Source of the DNA: Ruminiclostridium sp.
GTDB taxonomy: Bacteria; Bacillota; Clostridia; Oscillospirales; Oscillospiraceae
Direction: 5' to 3'
Length of the DNA: 27,524 nt
Assembly: GCA_017560855.1 (NCBI GenBank)
Contig: JAFZEB010000128.1
Coordinates: 1 to 27,524, forward strand
The translations under genes and the position numbers were made by a program. Shown here one piece after another: positions 8,525 through 15,768 of this stretch (positions within the stretch are counted from its first letter, which is position 1; every line of letters begins with the position of its first letter). The notes below the pieces were generated by a model. It was not told the origin of the DNA. It did no database searches and worked only from the letters and a program-made list of their open reading frames with translations.

Positions 8525-8556
8525 AAAAAACGGACCTTTGGAGCACCAAAGGTCCG
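8525..8556 (-). terminator. Intrinsic terminator of the DUF975 gene
   Basis: An 11-bp perfect stem (CGGACCTTTGG, 8531-8541, with CCAAAGGTCCG, 8546-8556) has a 4-base loop. On the minus strand it is followed by six T residues. It lies 10 bases past the stop of the gene ending at 8567. Confidence 0.92.
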
Positions 8557-8566
8557 TTTCATATAC

Positions 8567-9313
8567 TTAAAGGTTACCCATCCCAGGCAGTTCCATGGGG
8601 GTGGTGATGCCGTTCTCGAAGGCCTTGGCCCGGAGGAAGCGGTAGGCTTCCGCTCTGGCACCGTAGAGGTAGGGGTTCGCATAGAAGATGCCCAGAATGC
8701 CCAGAGTCAGGCAGTTGAGCAGGTACCAGCCCAGGAAGGAGAACTCCAGGATGAAAAGATCACCCTTGTAGCCCATGGTCATCTCCCGGCTGAGCTTTAA
8801 GGCCCGGTCGTGGTCGATGTTGGGGTTCTCGGCTAGAATGTAGGGCACGGCGAAGTAGCCAAAGGCCCGGACGATGCCAGGAACCAGGAAGAGCAGGGAC
8901 CACAGGAAGATAAAGAGGTTTTTCAGGAACTGGGTCAGGACCACGTTGCCGTAGTTCACCGAGAAGCCCATACCGATGCGGCCCACATCTGCCTTGTGGA
9001 AGGAGGTGGACTCCAGGAAGAAGCGGTTGGCGCCCACCTCGAAGGGGTTGGTCACCAGAAGGTTGAGAGCAATGCCGCCCAAACCGGAGAGGAGGGCAGC
9101 GGGGGCCAACAGGTTCAGGAAGGGTTCCACCGTATAGTAGAACTGCTCCACGCTCTCGATATTCAGGTTCTCTACATGGTAGGTGATTTCCGGGGTGTCC
9201 ACATAGAAGGCTCCTGTGAGGAGGCCCAACAAAAGGCTCACACCCACGAAGGGCCAGTAGTTGGCTTTGAAGTTGGCTTTGCCGGTTGCCTTAAAGGAAT
9301 CAAGATTCCACAT
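8567..9313 (-). CDS. DUF975 family integral membrane protein
   Basis: This 248-residue protein fits the DUF975 family. It opens with a short amphipathic stretch (LDSFKATGKANFKANYW), followed by several transmembrane segments. The conserved central motif LFLVPGIVRAFGYFAVPYILAENP comes next, then ALKLSREMTMGYKGDLFILEFSFLGW and a C-terminal LTLGILGIFYANPYL. The molecular function of this family is unknown. Of two in-frame ATGs, the one at 9319 is only 1 base from GGGAGG, so the ATG at 9313 (7-base spacing) is preferred. It stands alone, with its own promoter and terminator, divergent from the exporter genes. Confidence 0.9.
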   Translation of the reverse strand: MWNLDSFKATGKANFKANYWPFVGVSLLLGLLTGAFYVDTPEITYHVENLNIESVEQFYYTVEPFLNLLAPAALLSGLGGIALNLLVTNPFEVGANRFFLESTSFHKADVGRIGMGFSVNYGNVVLTQFLKNLFIFLWSLLFLVPGIVRAFGYFAVPYILAENPNIDHDRALKLSREMTMGYKGDLFILEFSFLGWYLLNCLTLGILGIFYANPYLYGARAEAYRFLRAKAFENGITTPMELPGMGNL

Positions 9314-9357
9314 ATCCATACCTCCCAGTTGTCGAAATATCAGAGTTCTTGCCTATC

Positions 9358-9386
9358 ATTTTACCCTAATTTCAAATTGCCGTCAA
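9358..9386 (-). promoter_or_regulatory. Sigma-A promoter for the DUF975 gene
   Basis: On the minus strand TTGACG, a 17-base spacer and TAAAAT are present, each one mismatch from consensus. The start codon at 9313 lies about 45 bases downstream of the -10 box. Confidence 0.8.
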
Positions 9387-9438
9387 TCCTGTTGCAGGGA
9401 CCCGAAAAAAGAGAAGGGAATTCTGTGGCCTTTTTCCC

Positions 9439-9467
9439 TTGTATTTTGGTTTGGGAAGGAGTATCAT
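9439..9467 (+). promoter_or_regulatory. Possible promoter for the ThrE-type exporter genes
   Basis: TTGTAT, a 17-base spacer and TATCAT lie 25 bases before the start codon at 9492. This would give a very short leader carrying the AAAGGAGGGA ribosome binding site. The -35 box is weak. Just upstream, AGGGAA and TTCCCT form a loose inverted repeat. Confidence 0.45.
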
Positions 9468-9491
9468 GGCGTTCACGAAAGGAGGGAGTCT

Positions 9492-10256
9492 ATGACACAA
9501 CTGGAACGGGAATCCCTGGTGGAGTACACCTTAAACATTGGCCGCCAGATGATGGAGTGCGGTGCTGAGGCCTGGCGTGCTGAAAACACCATGGCCCGCA
9601 TCCTCCGGGCCTATGAACTGGAGGTTCTGGATGCCCACTGTCTGGCCACCCAGACGGCGGTGACCGTCAAGGGCAAGGACGGCTCCCACTATACCAGCAC
9701 CTGCATGGTCCTGCCGGACAAGACCGGCACCAACCTCCGGCGGCTGGAGGACATCAACGCCGCCGCCCGATATATCTGTGATGTGGTCCCGCCCCTGAAG
9801 GAACTGCCCAAAGCCCAGGACCACAGCGGCCCCCGGTGGTCCTGGGGAGAGCTGGCGGGTTATCTGCTGGGTTCCGGCGCCTTTGCTGTGTTCTTTGGGG
9901 GGACTGTGGTGGATGGTCTGGTTTCTTCTGCCGTTGGATTTGTGATCTATCTGATGGAGCAGTTCCGACGGGTCCACCGGCAGCACCGGACCATTTACAC
10001 CCTGGTGGCCTGCTTCCTGTCGGGCATCCTGGCCCGGCTTGTTTGCGGTCTGGATCTGGGTCTGAACCTGGATATGATCGTCATTGGTGATATTATGCTT
10101 TTCATCCCGGGGCTTTACCTGGTGAACGGGGTCCGGGAACTCTTCTATACGGACATTCTCACCGGCATTTACCGGATGACCGAGGCCTTTTTGGGGGCTG
10201 GAGCCATTGCCGCCGGGTATGCCGTCGCTATGATGATAGGGGGTGGGTTCCTGTGA
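9492..10256 (+). CDS. Threonine/serine exporter family protein, ThrE N-terminal type (YjjP-like)
   Basis: This 254-residue protein matches the DUF1212/ThrE N-terminal family. It has a cytosolic N-terminal part (GRQMMECGAEAWRAENTMARI, then TQTAVTV) and then about five transmembrane segments from residue 115 on. The ThrE exporter family exports Thr and Ser; in E. coli the separated halves are YjjP and YjjB, of nearly the same lengths as this pair. The ATG at 9492 follows AAAGGAGGGA closely, so the upstream in-frame extension is rejected. The stop overlaps the next start (GTGA), indicating translational coupling. The substrate is inferred from family only; some YjjPB proteins are linked to succinate instead. 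Confidence 0.9.
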   Translation: MTQLERESLVEYTLNIGRQMMECGAEAWRAENTMARILRAYELEVLDAHCLATQTAVTVKGKDGSHYTSTCMVLPDKTGTNLRRLEDINAAARYICDVVPPLKELPKAQDHSGPRWSWGELAGYLLGSGAFAVFFGGTVVDGLVSSAVGFVIYLMEQFRRVHRQHRTIYTLVACFLSGILARLVCGLDLGLNLDMIVIGDIMLFIPGLYLVNGVRELFYTDILTGIYRMTEAFLGAGAIAAGYAVAMMIGGGFL

Positions 10257-10738
10257 CCGAGCACATCATCCAGATCATTTCGGCTGCCCTGGGCACCCTG
10301 GGCTTTGCCCTTTTGTTTGCGGTAAACCGACGCCATCTGCTGCTGGTGACCCTGGGCGGTGCCCTGTCCTGGCTGTTCTATCTGGCTGCCTGGGAGCAGG
10401 GGGCAGGAGTGTTTCTCAGTACCCTCATCTCTGCGGCTCTCATCTGTCTCTGGTCTGAGTGGATGGCCCGCATTCGCAAGGCTCCCGCCAATATCTTCCT
10501 GCTGACGGGGATCGTGCCCCTTCTGCCGGGAAGTGCCCTCTACTACACCATGGAGGCCCTTGTGAGCAGAGATGTGTCTCAGCTGATCCGGAAGGGGAGC
10601 GAGACCGGTTATGTGGCCGTGGGCATTGCCGCAGGGATCATCATCGGCTCGGAGCTCTTCCGCCTGTACCTGAGCATCCGGTCCCGCCGCCGCCGTGCCA
10701 TCGAGAAAAAGATGGCTGCCCAGCAGGGAGAAAACTGA
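10253..10738 (+). CDS. Threonine/serine exporter family protein, C-terminal half (YjjB-like, DUF3815)
   Basis: This 161-residue membrane protein has about four or five transmembrane segments and the conserved stretch ANIFLLTGIVPLLPGSALYYTM near the middle, typical of DUF3815/YjjB. A basic tail (SRRRRAIEKKM) should face the cytosol. It starts with GTG inside the stop codon of the previous gene (GTGA overlap), so the two proteins are almost certainly made together and form one exporter. No terminator was seen before the next promoter. Confidence 0.9.
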   Translation: MTEHIIQIISAALGTLGFALLFAVNRRHLLLVTLGGALSWLFYLAAWEQGAGVFLSTLISAALICLWSEWMARIRKAPANIFLLTGIVPLLPGSALYYTMEALVSRDVSQLIRKGSETGYVAVGIAAGIIIGSELFRLYLSIRSRRRRAIEKKMAAQQGEN

Positions 10739-10787
10739 CCCTGCGAATTTTTCTCTTTTTGGGTATAGAAAAGAGTCTGATTTGGGG

Positions 10788-10793
10788 TATAAT
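10788..10793 (+). promoter_or_regulatory. Likely -10 element (TATAAT) upstream of the UPF0340 gene
   Basis: A perfect TATAAT sits about 60 bases before the start codon at 10855. No good -35 hexamer is found 16-18 bases upstream (the best is ATAGAA at 10765-10770), so the promoter is either weak or activator-dependent. Confidence 0.45.
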
Positions 10794-10854
10794 ATAACTG
10801 TGAAAATAGCCTTCCTATGGAAATAGGGAAGAGAAAACCATAGAGGTGTATATT

Positions 10855-11400
10855 ATGTTGGATCAGATTCGTAACGACGCTAAGCTGGCTGTCCAGCAGC
10901 TCTGCGAGATCGGCAAGCTGAAAAAGGGCCAGATCCTGGTGGTGGGCTGTTCCTCCAGCGAGGTGGCCGGCCATAAGGTGGGCACCCATTCCAGCCCTGA
11001 GATCGGTGAGGCCATCTACGAGGCCATCCAGGAGGTCCTGGTGCCCCAGGGGATCTTCCTGGCTGCCCAGTGCTGTGAGCACCTGAACCGTGCCCTCATC
11101 GTGGAGCGGGCTGCTGTTCCCTTTGCGGACATCTGCAACGTGGTCCCCCAGCCCAAGGCCGGCGGTTCCTTTGCCACCGCCGCCTATAAGCACTTTGAGG
11201 ACCCCGTTGCCGTGGAGGAGATCCGGGCCGATGCCGGTCTGGACATCGGCGGCACCCTCATCGGTATGCACCTGAAGAAGGTGGCCGTCCCCGTCCGCCT
11301 GGACCAGAAGCACATCGGCGAGGCCATGCTGCTGGCTGCCCGTGTCCGCCCCAAGTTCATCGGCGGCAACCGTGCCTTCTACAATGAAGACTTGAAGTAA
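10855..11400 (+). CDS. UPF0340/TIGR01440 family protein (YwlG-like)
   Basis: This 181-residue protein belongs to the family of B. subtilis YwlG, whose function is unknown. Recognisable segments are GQILVVGCSSSEVAGHKVGTHSS near the N-terminus, the Cys-Cys-Glu-His stretch AAQCCEHLNRALI, and the C-terminal GIDIGGTLIGMHLK-like and RPKFIGGNRA motifs. The fold is probably an alpha/beta sandwich in the cytosol. A GTG at 10846 is in frame but overlaps the GAGG; the ATG at 10855 has the right spacing. It is a single-gene unit, with a terminator directly after. Confidence 0.92.
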   Translation: MLDQIRNDAKLAVQQLCEIGKLKKGQILVVGCSSSEVAGHKVGTHSSPEIGEAIYEAIQEVLVPQGIFLAAQCCEHLNRALIVERAAVPFADICNVVPQPKAGGSFATAAYKHFEDPVAVEEIRADAGLDIGGTLIGMHLKKVAVPVRLDQKHIGEAMLLAARVRPKFIGGNRAFYNEDLK

Positions 11401-11404
11401 AGCC

Positions 11405-11439
11405 ATCCCCCGAAGGAGCTCCTTCGGGGGATATTTTGT
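11405..11439 (+). terminator. Intrinsic terminator after the UPF0340 gene
   Basis: A perfect 12-bp stem (ATCCCCCGAAGG, 11405-11416, with CCTTCGGGGGAT, 11421-11432) has an AGCT loop and a T-rich tail. The tail overlaps the -35 box of the next promoter. Confidence 0.93.
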
Positions 11440-11467
11440 TGACTTTTTTCGGGGGAGAGGGGATAAT
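11439..11467 (+). promoter_or_regulatory. Sigma-A promoter for the phosphoribosyltransferase gene
   Basis: TTGACT, a 17-base spacer and GATAAT are present, one mismatch each from consensus. The start codon is 37 bases downstream, with a GAGGAGG ribosome binding site between. Confidence 0.82.
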
Positions 11468-11503
11468 AGAAGGGAAATCTATGACCCGAGGAGGTCTTTT
11501 ATT

Positions 11504-12070
11504 ATGGAGAAGAAAAACATGGTCTACCCCATCACCATGGCTGGGGTCAAGCGGGAACTGCCTCTGTGCCCCCTGAACGATGAGTTGGCCATTGCCGCCC
11601 TGGTGATTTTTGGTGACTGCCAGCTCACCACTGCCTGCGCCCAGGCCCTGCTGGACAAGGCCCCCGAATACGACTACCTCATTACTGCCGAGGCCAAGGG
11701 AATTCCTCTGGCCCACGAGATGGCCCGCCTGGCCGGGGATGAAAAGTACTTTGTGGCTCGTAAGGGCACCAAGGTATACATGCAGGATGTTCTGGACATT
11801 GAGGTCCAGTCCATCACCACCAAGTCCGTTCAGCGGCTTTACCTGGACGGCAACGACGCCGCCCTCATGAAGGGCAAGCGCATCCTTCTGGTGGATGACG
11901 TCATCTCCACCGGTGAGTCCCTCCACGCCCTGGAGCAGCTGGTGGTGAAGGCCGGGGGCATCGTCTGCGGCCGCATGGCCATCCTGGCCGAGGGCAAGGC
12001 CAAGGACCGGGAGGACATCCTCTTCCTGGAATCCCTGCCCATTTTCCAAGCCGACGGCACCCCCGTGTGA
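11504..12070 (+). CDS. Phosphoribosyltransferase family protein (adenine PRT-like)
   Basis: This 188-residue cytosolic protein has a type I phosphoribosyltransferase fold. The PRPP-binding signature RILLVDDVISTGES is at residues 126-139, and an upstream PEYDYLITAEAKGIPLAHEMA segment resembles the adenine phosphoribosyltransferase hood region. Such enzymes join a nucleobase to PRPP. It is not a close match to canonical apt or xpt, so the base is left open. Purine salvage is the likely area; a regulator of the PurR-PRT type is excluded by the lack of a DNA-binding domain. It is a single-gene unit with its own promoter and terminator. Confidence 0.88.
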   Translation: MEKKNMVYPITMAGVKRELPLCPLNDELAIAALVIFGDCQLTTACAQALLDKAPEYDYLITAEAKGIPLAHEMARLAGDEKYFVARKGTKVYMQDVLDIEVQSITTKSVQRLYLDGNDAALMKGKRILLVDDVISTGESLHALEQLVVKAGGIVCGRMAILAEGKAKDREDILFLESLPIFQADGTPV

Positions 12071-12074
12071 ATCC

Positions 12075-12119
12075 CATCCCCCTGAGAGAGGTCATCCTCC
12101 TCAGGGGGATGATTTTGTC
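12075..12119 (+). terminator. Intrinsic terminator after the phosphoribosyltransferase gene
   Basis: A 12-bp stem (CATCCCCCTGAG, 12075-12086, with CTCAGGGGGATG, 12100-12111) is extended by an inner GAGG/CCTC helix with a TCAT loop and followed by ATTTTGT. Confidence 0.88.
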
Positions 12120-12121
12120 TA

Positions 12122-12150
12122 TTGACATAGGCTCTTTGGTTTGTTAAAAT
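12122..12150 (+). promoter_or_regulatory. Sigma-A promoter for the two-lipoprotein operon
   Basis: Perfect TTGACA, a 17-base spacer and TAAAAT (one mismatch). The start codon of the lipoprotein gene is about 40 bases downstream. Confidence 0.88.
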
Positions 12151-12188
12151 AGACCCAAAGACTATTTTGTTAGACCTGGGGGGAAGAC

Positions 12189-13091
12189 ATGATGAAAAAT
12201 CCACTTCTACGCATTGTTTTTATCCTGCTTTCGGCGGTGATGCTGGCTTCCTGTGCATCCCGGGAGGATGACGCAGAGAGGGCCAAAGAGGCTTTGGCGG
12301 CCTCCTACGCAGAGAGTTACGATGCCCGGGTCTGCTGGGCCGGGGAGGACCCCGACCAGCCCCAGGTGGGAGATATTCGCCTGGAAACCATGGAGCTTCT
12401 GGGAGAAGCCGACCTGGAGGACGGGGTGGGGGAACTTTATGAAGTGACCAAGCGCATCTACGGCCAGCAAGCCGGGGTGGTCCAGTGGGTCACCATGGAA
12501 CCCGGTGCGGAAGTCCTCCTCTGGCCCCGGGATGGGGGCGAAGCTCAGGTCCTCACCCCCAATTTCTACATCCAAGGACTCACCCCGGAGCAGGTCATCT
12601 GCCAGACCGTCTGGGGGCTGCTCAACTGGGAGGTCTCCCTGTGGCGGGAGGATCACCTTGCGCCTCTGGGCATCGGCACGGAAGTCAGCCACATCAAAGC
12701 GGACGGCCAGGAGGTCATTGAGGTCATGGGGGAAGGATATGGTGCCCCCATCTACCAGGAAGGGGACCGATATGAACTCCATATGTGGCCTGACCTGACG
12801 GTGAACTGCTATCATTCCCAGGCGGATGACCGCTGTCACGCCAACCACATCACCTGTGAAGATCCCAACTTGTATACGCCCCGGGGTATCCATGTGGGAA
12901 GCACCCGGGCGGAGGTCCAGGCGGCCTATCCTGAGGCCAGCAACGCCCCCTTCTGGGACTGGCAGGGGGACTACCTCTGCTACCGCCCCGGGGACAGTGA
13001 CTTCGGCCCGGCTGTCCTGTTTGTGTTCCAGGTGCGGGGAGAGGTCTACGACACGGTCCAGGCCATCTTCCTGGTGAACATGGTGGACTGA
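12189..13091 (+). CDS. Putative lipoprotein of unknown function
   Basis: This 300-residue protein has a signal peptide ending in LASC (lipid Cys22 when started at 12189; the adjacent ATG at 12192 is an equally good start). The mature part is acidic. I recognise no enzyme motif. The last 75 residues contain RGIHVGSTRAEVQAAYPEA, a pattern (G-hydrophobic-VG-S/D-three residues-V---YP) also seen in SmpA/BamE-like repeats and in the neighbouring lipoprotein. The region VLTPNFYIQGLTPEQVICQTVWGLLNWE looks helical. It probably lies on the outer face of the membrane. The next gene starts 14 bases after the stop. Confidence 0.82.
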   Translation: MMKNPLLRIVFILLSAVMLASCASREDDAERAKEALAASYAESYDARVCWAGEDPDQPQVGDIRLETMELLGEADLEDGVGELYEVTKRIYGQQAGVVQWVTMEPGAEVLLWPRDGGEAQVLTPNFYIQGLTPEQVICQTVWGLLNWEVSLWREDHLAPLGIGTEVSHIKADGQEVIEVMGEGYGAPIYQEGDRYELHMWPDLTVNCYHSQADDRCHANHITCEDPNLYTPRGIHVGSTRAEVQAAYPEASNAPFWDWQGDYLCYRPGDSDFGPAVLFVFQVRGEVYDTVQAIFLVNMVD

Positions 13092-13105
13092 GAGGAGGGA
13101 TTTCT

Positions 13106-14104
13106 GTGAAGAAAATTCTGTATGCCACCGCCCTTGGGGTCCTGGCCCTGTTTCTGTCTGCCTGCGGCGGGGAGGAACCCGAAGCCGTCCAACCGGACTC
13201 CTATTCCATGACGGAGGATTATGTTCTGTCCCTCCAGGTGGGGAACACTACGGGGCTTCTCAGTGGAGTCCTGGAGGATGAGTCCCAGGTCCGGGGCGTG
13301 GAGGTGACTCTGTCTGCTCCGCCGGTGGTGGTAGACGAGGTCTTTTACTTTCCTCTGGAGGATGTTGTGGAGATCCTAGGCGGGACCTGTGAGATCCAGT
13401 TGGACCTGGCCCGGGTAGAGCTCTTTGGCGACACCACCCTCTATCAGATCGGCGAGCCGGTGATCTTGGTGAACGGAGAATCCCGGAAGGTGGAACCGGA
13501 TCGCCCGGCCTTTCGGGAGGAGTATGTGCCCATTCCTGCCCAGCAGGGAGCACCTCGATGGATCGATGATGTCTTTTATGTGTCCAACGGATTCTATGTG
13601 GAGGATGGGGTTGGTTTCTTTGCGGATCAATACCCGGAAAAGGATATGATCGTCCTCAACCATCAGCTGTGGGATGAGATCACGGTGGAAGGGATCTCGG
13701 CAGCCGAAGGGACCATGCTTCCCGAACTGCCCAAGGAGGTCACCAAGGGCTTCAGGAAGACTAGAACCATTCCGGGGGAAGCTGACGGCTGGTATGATTT
13801 TGATGTCTACCAGCGGCCCGGCATGGAACTCTATGTGATGAATGTCCGGCCGGAGTATGAAGGCAAGGGATATGGGTATGACGATGAAGTCTGCGCCATC
13901 CTGGTGACCGAGTCCGGCATCCCCACCGCCCGGGGGCTCCAGGTGGGAGACCCGGAGAGCCGCCTTGACTTGCTGTACGGCAATCTGGAGCATCCCTTGA
14001 ATTTGGCCTTTCACTTGATCGTGGAAGTAGAGGATGGAAAGGTCGCCTGGTACGCCCTGTACAATCGGAACTGGCTGGTGGAGACCAATCCGCATCTCCC
14101 ATGA
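13106..14104 (+). CDS. Putative lipoprotein with copper amine oxidase N-terminal-like (stalk) domain
   Basis: This 332-residue protein begins with GTG after GAGGAGGGA. The signal ends in LSAC (lipid Cys20). Residues about 70-185 resemble the copper amine oxidase N-terminal-like domain common in Firmicutes surface proteins: APPVVVDEVFYFPLEDVVEILGG is the typical start (a pre-strand, then 'PLRDVAEALG'-like text). The C-terminal part has ARGLQVGDPESRLDLLYG, matching the motif in the preceding lipoprotein. The two genes are 14 bases apart and share a promoter, so their products probably act together at the cell surface. No catalytic residues are recognised. Confidence 0.83.
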   Translation: MKKILYATALGVLALFLSACGGEEPEAVQPDSYSMTEDYVLSLQVGNTTGLLSGVLEDESQVRGVEVTLSAPPVVVDEVFYFPLEDVVEILGGTCEIQLDLARVELFGDTTLYQIGEPVILVNGESRKVEPDRPAFREEYVPIPAQQGAPRWIDDVFYVSNGFYVEDGVGFFADQYPEKDMIVLNHQLWDEITVEGISAAEGTMLPELPKEVTKGFRKTRTIPGEADGWYDFDVYQRPGMELYVMNVRPEYEGKGYGYDDEVCAILVTESGIPTARGLQVGDPESRLDLLYGNLEHPLNLAFHLIVEVEDGKVAWYALYNRNWLVETNPHLP

Positions 14105-14105
14105 A

Positions 14106-14138
14106 AAAAGCCGCTGAGGAAATTCCTCAGCGGCTTTT
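14106..14138. terminator. Bidirectional terminator between the lipoprotein operon and bcd
   Basis: A 14-bp stem including the A- and T-runs (AAAAGCCGCTGAGG, 14106-14119, with CCTCAGCGGCTTTT, 14125-14138) has a 5-base loop. It lies between the 3' ends of convergent genes and suits both. Confidence 0.9.
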
Positions 14139-14156
14139 GATATGTAAGTTGATCGA

Positions 14157-15299
14157 TCAGTCGAACAGAGTCTTTGCCAGGACGATCTTCTGGACTTCGG
14201 AGGTGCCTTCGTAGATCTGGGTGATCTTTGCATCGCGCATCAGACGCTCCACGTGGTACTCCTTCATGAAGCCGTTGCCGCCCAGCATCTGGACTGCGTC
14301 GGTTGCCACGTGCATGGCGGTCTCAGCGGCCACCAGCTTAGCTCTTGCAGCTGCCTGGGAGAAGGGCTTGTGTGCGTCCTTGTCGGAGGCTGCCTTGTAG
14401 ACCAGGTACTTGGCCATCTCGATTTCGTTGGCCAGGTCCACCATGCGGAACTGCAGGTGCTGGAACTTGGACAGAGGCTTGCCGAACTGCTGGCGCTGCT
14501 TCATGTACTGGCGAGCGATCTCGAATGCGCCCTCAGCGATACCCAGAGCCTGGGAAGCGATGCCGATACGGCCGCCGTCCAGGGTCTTCATTGCGGTGGC
14601 GAAGCCCTTACCGGGGGAGGAGATCATGTTGCCTGCGGGGATGCGGACGTTATCAAAGTGCAGCTCGCTGACCATAGCGGAGCGGATGCCCATGGTGTTG
14701 TGGCGTGCGCCGATGGAGAAGCCGGGGGTGTTGCGCTCGACAATGAAGGTAGCCATGGACTTGGGGCCCAGCTCACGGTCGGTCAGAGCGTAGACTGCAT
14801 AGTAGTCGGACAGGGGGCCGTTGGTGATGAAGCACTTGGAGCCGTTGATGACCCACTCGTCGCCGTCCCGCTCAGCGAAGGTCAGCATGCCGGCAACGTC
14901 GGAGCCTGCGGTGTGCTCGGTCAGGCCGAAGGAGCCGAAGTGGCCGCCGCTCATGACGGGGGGCATCCAGCGCTTGAGCTGCTCGTCGGTAGCTTCGGAG
15001 AAGTACAGGGAGCCGCCGTACAGAGAGGTGGAGACGGAGAAGGAGACGGACAGGGAAGCGTCCACCTTGGAAATCTCCTCGATGGCCAGAGCGTACTCCA
15101 TGTAGCCCAGGCCCTGGCCGCCGTATTCCTTGGCATAGGGCAGGCCGATGAAGCCCATCTCGGACAGTTCCTTGTACAGGTTTACATCATACTCACGGGT
15201 CTCATCGCGCTCCAGGATGCCGGGGGCGACCTTTTTCTCGGTAAATTCACGGGCCAGTTTTTGGATCTGCAGTTGCTGTTCATTCAGTTCGAAATTCAT
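14157..15299 (-). CDS. bcd: Acyl-CoA dehydrogenase, probably butyryl-CoA dehydrogenase
   Basis: This 380-residue FAD enzyme matches short-chain acyl-CoA dehydrogenases of Clostridia in length. It would reduce crotonyl-CoA to butyryl-CoA in butyrate formation, usually with EtfAB. Signature segments are GLTEHTAGSDVAGMLTFA (flavin/substrate), GIASQALGIAEGAFEIA, QFRMVDLANEIEMAKYLVYKAA and the C-terminal IYEGTSE carrying the catalytic Glu (about residue 364). The start was placed at 15299 because GGAGAG lies 8 bases upstream; the longer in-frame reading has no support. No etfBA, crotonase or thiolase genes lie beside it, which is unlike the usual butyrate cluster. Other short-chain acyl-CoA substrates are possible. 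Confidence 0.92.
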   Translation of the reverse strand: MNFELNEQQLQIQKLAREFTEKKVAPGILERDETREYDVNLYKELSEMGFIGLPYAKEYGGQGLGYMEYALAIEEISKVDASLSVSFSVSTSLYGGSLYFSEATDEQLKRWMPPVMSGGHFGSFGLTEHTAGSDVAGMLTFAERDGDEWVINGSKCFITNGPLSDYYAVYALTDRELGPKSMATFIVERNTPGFSIGARHNTMGIRSAMVSELHFDNVRIPAGNMISSPGKGFATAMKTLDGGRIGIASQALGIAEGAFEIARQYMKQRQQFGKPLSKFQHLQFRMVDLANEIEMAKYLVYKAASDKDAHKPFSQAAARAKLVAAETAMHVATDAVQMLGGNGFMKEYHVERLMRDAKITQIYEGTSEVQKIVLAKTLFD

Positions 15300-15321
15300 A
15301 ATATGCTCTCCTTCATATGAT

Positions 15322-15336
15322 ATTGGCAGTGCCAAT
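15322..15336. promoter_or_regulatory. Palindrome in the bcd leader, possible operator
   Basis: ATTGGCA-G-TGCCAAT is a perfect 7-bp inverted repeat. It lies between the predicted bcd promoter and its ribosome binding site. It could bind a repressor or form a small hairpin in the mRNA; the regulator is not known. Confidence 0.4.
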
Positions 15337-15386
15337 GGTCGGTAGAACGAACGGGCTGCCGCGCTCTCTAAACGGCAGTCTGTCTT

Positions 15387-15408
15387 GACAAAGCGGTACA
15401 CATTTGTC
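15387..15408. promoter_or_regulatory. Inverted repeat at the predicted bcd transcription start
   Basis: GACAAA and TTTGTC are separated by 10 bases and lie directly downstream of the predicted bcd promoter. The position is typical of a repressor site. It does not match the Rex consensus that I know. Confidence 0.35.
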
Positions 15409-15415
15409 TTACATC

Positions 15416-15444
15416 ACTTTACCACAGCAGATATGGAAAAGCAA
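15416..15444 (-). promoter_or_regulatory. Predicted promoter for bcd
   Basis: On the minus strand TTGCTT, a 17-base spacer and TAAAGT, with a TGG extended -10 element. The resulting leader is about 110 bases and holds the two inverted repeats listed separately. Confidence 0.55.
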
Positions 15445-15484
15445 CGGCTTAGGCCGTCATTTTTCGTGAAAAAGCAATATTTTT

Positions 15485-15513
15485 TTGAAATCTGCCCTTC
15501 TTGATTATAAAAT
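15485..15513 (+). promoter_or_regulatory. Orphan promoter in the AT-rich gap
   Basis: TTGAAA, a 17-base spacer and TAAAAT point to the plus strand, where no gene follows until 18905. It lies just before the strong terminator hairpin at 15556-15595, which together suggest a short transcript. Confidence 0.4.
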
Positions 15514-15519
15514 ATGACG

Positions 15520-15596
15520 AAATGAATCTTTAGAATATGTTTTACAAAGAAAAATGAACGGCAGCGATTTCCCAAGTCGCTGCCGTTCGTTTTTTG
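15520..15596 (+). ncRNA. Candidate small RNA (promoter-to-terminator unit)
   Basis: The interval from the expected start near 15520 to the end of the T-run gives a transcript of about 75 bases. Its 3' half is a 12-bp terminator stem. No protein is encoded beyond a three-codon ATG reading frame. The alternative is that the hairpin serves only the minus-strand gene ending at 15769. Confidence 0.25.
15556..15595. terminator. Bidirectional intrinsic terminator
   Basis: The 12-bp perfect stem GAACGGCAGCGA (15556-15567) with TCGCTGCCGTTC (15577-15588) is followed by a T-run on the plus strand and by ATTTTTC on the minus strand. On the minus strand it lies about 180 bases after the TolC-like gene. 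Confidence 0.85.
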
Positions 15597-15768
15597 AAAG
15601 AGAGAAAAGAGAGAGAAAAGAGAGTGTGTAAGTTTGGTCAGAAGTGCGTTTGTGTTCTGTTCCTTACAGTGGTTATACTACAGGAGAAATGTGTCCAAAA
15701 TATTGGATCAATATGGACAAATTATGAATTTGATTTCGAAATTGTAAACAATCTCTCCCTTTTGAGGA
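15597..15768. other. AT-rich intergenic stretch without a gene
   Basis: This part is far more AT-rich than its surroundings. It contains a purine-rich run (GAGAGAAAAGAGAG type) and an imperfect hairpin, TGTCC...ATATTG-GAT-CAATAT-GGACA, at 15692-15719. A 78-codon TTG-started frame crosses it, but it lacks a ribosome binding site and runs into the opposite gene. Confidence 0.6.

Noticed and set aside
14253..15320. 355-codon plus-strand frame opposite bcd
   Set aside because: Antisense artefact of codon bias; no family resemblance and no ribosome binding site.
15387..15408. Rex (NADH-sensing) operator upstream of bcd
   Set aside because: The inverted repeat GACAAA-N10-TTTGTC does not match the TTGTGAA/TTCACAA-type consensus, and its spacing is too long.
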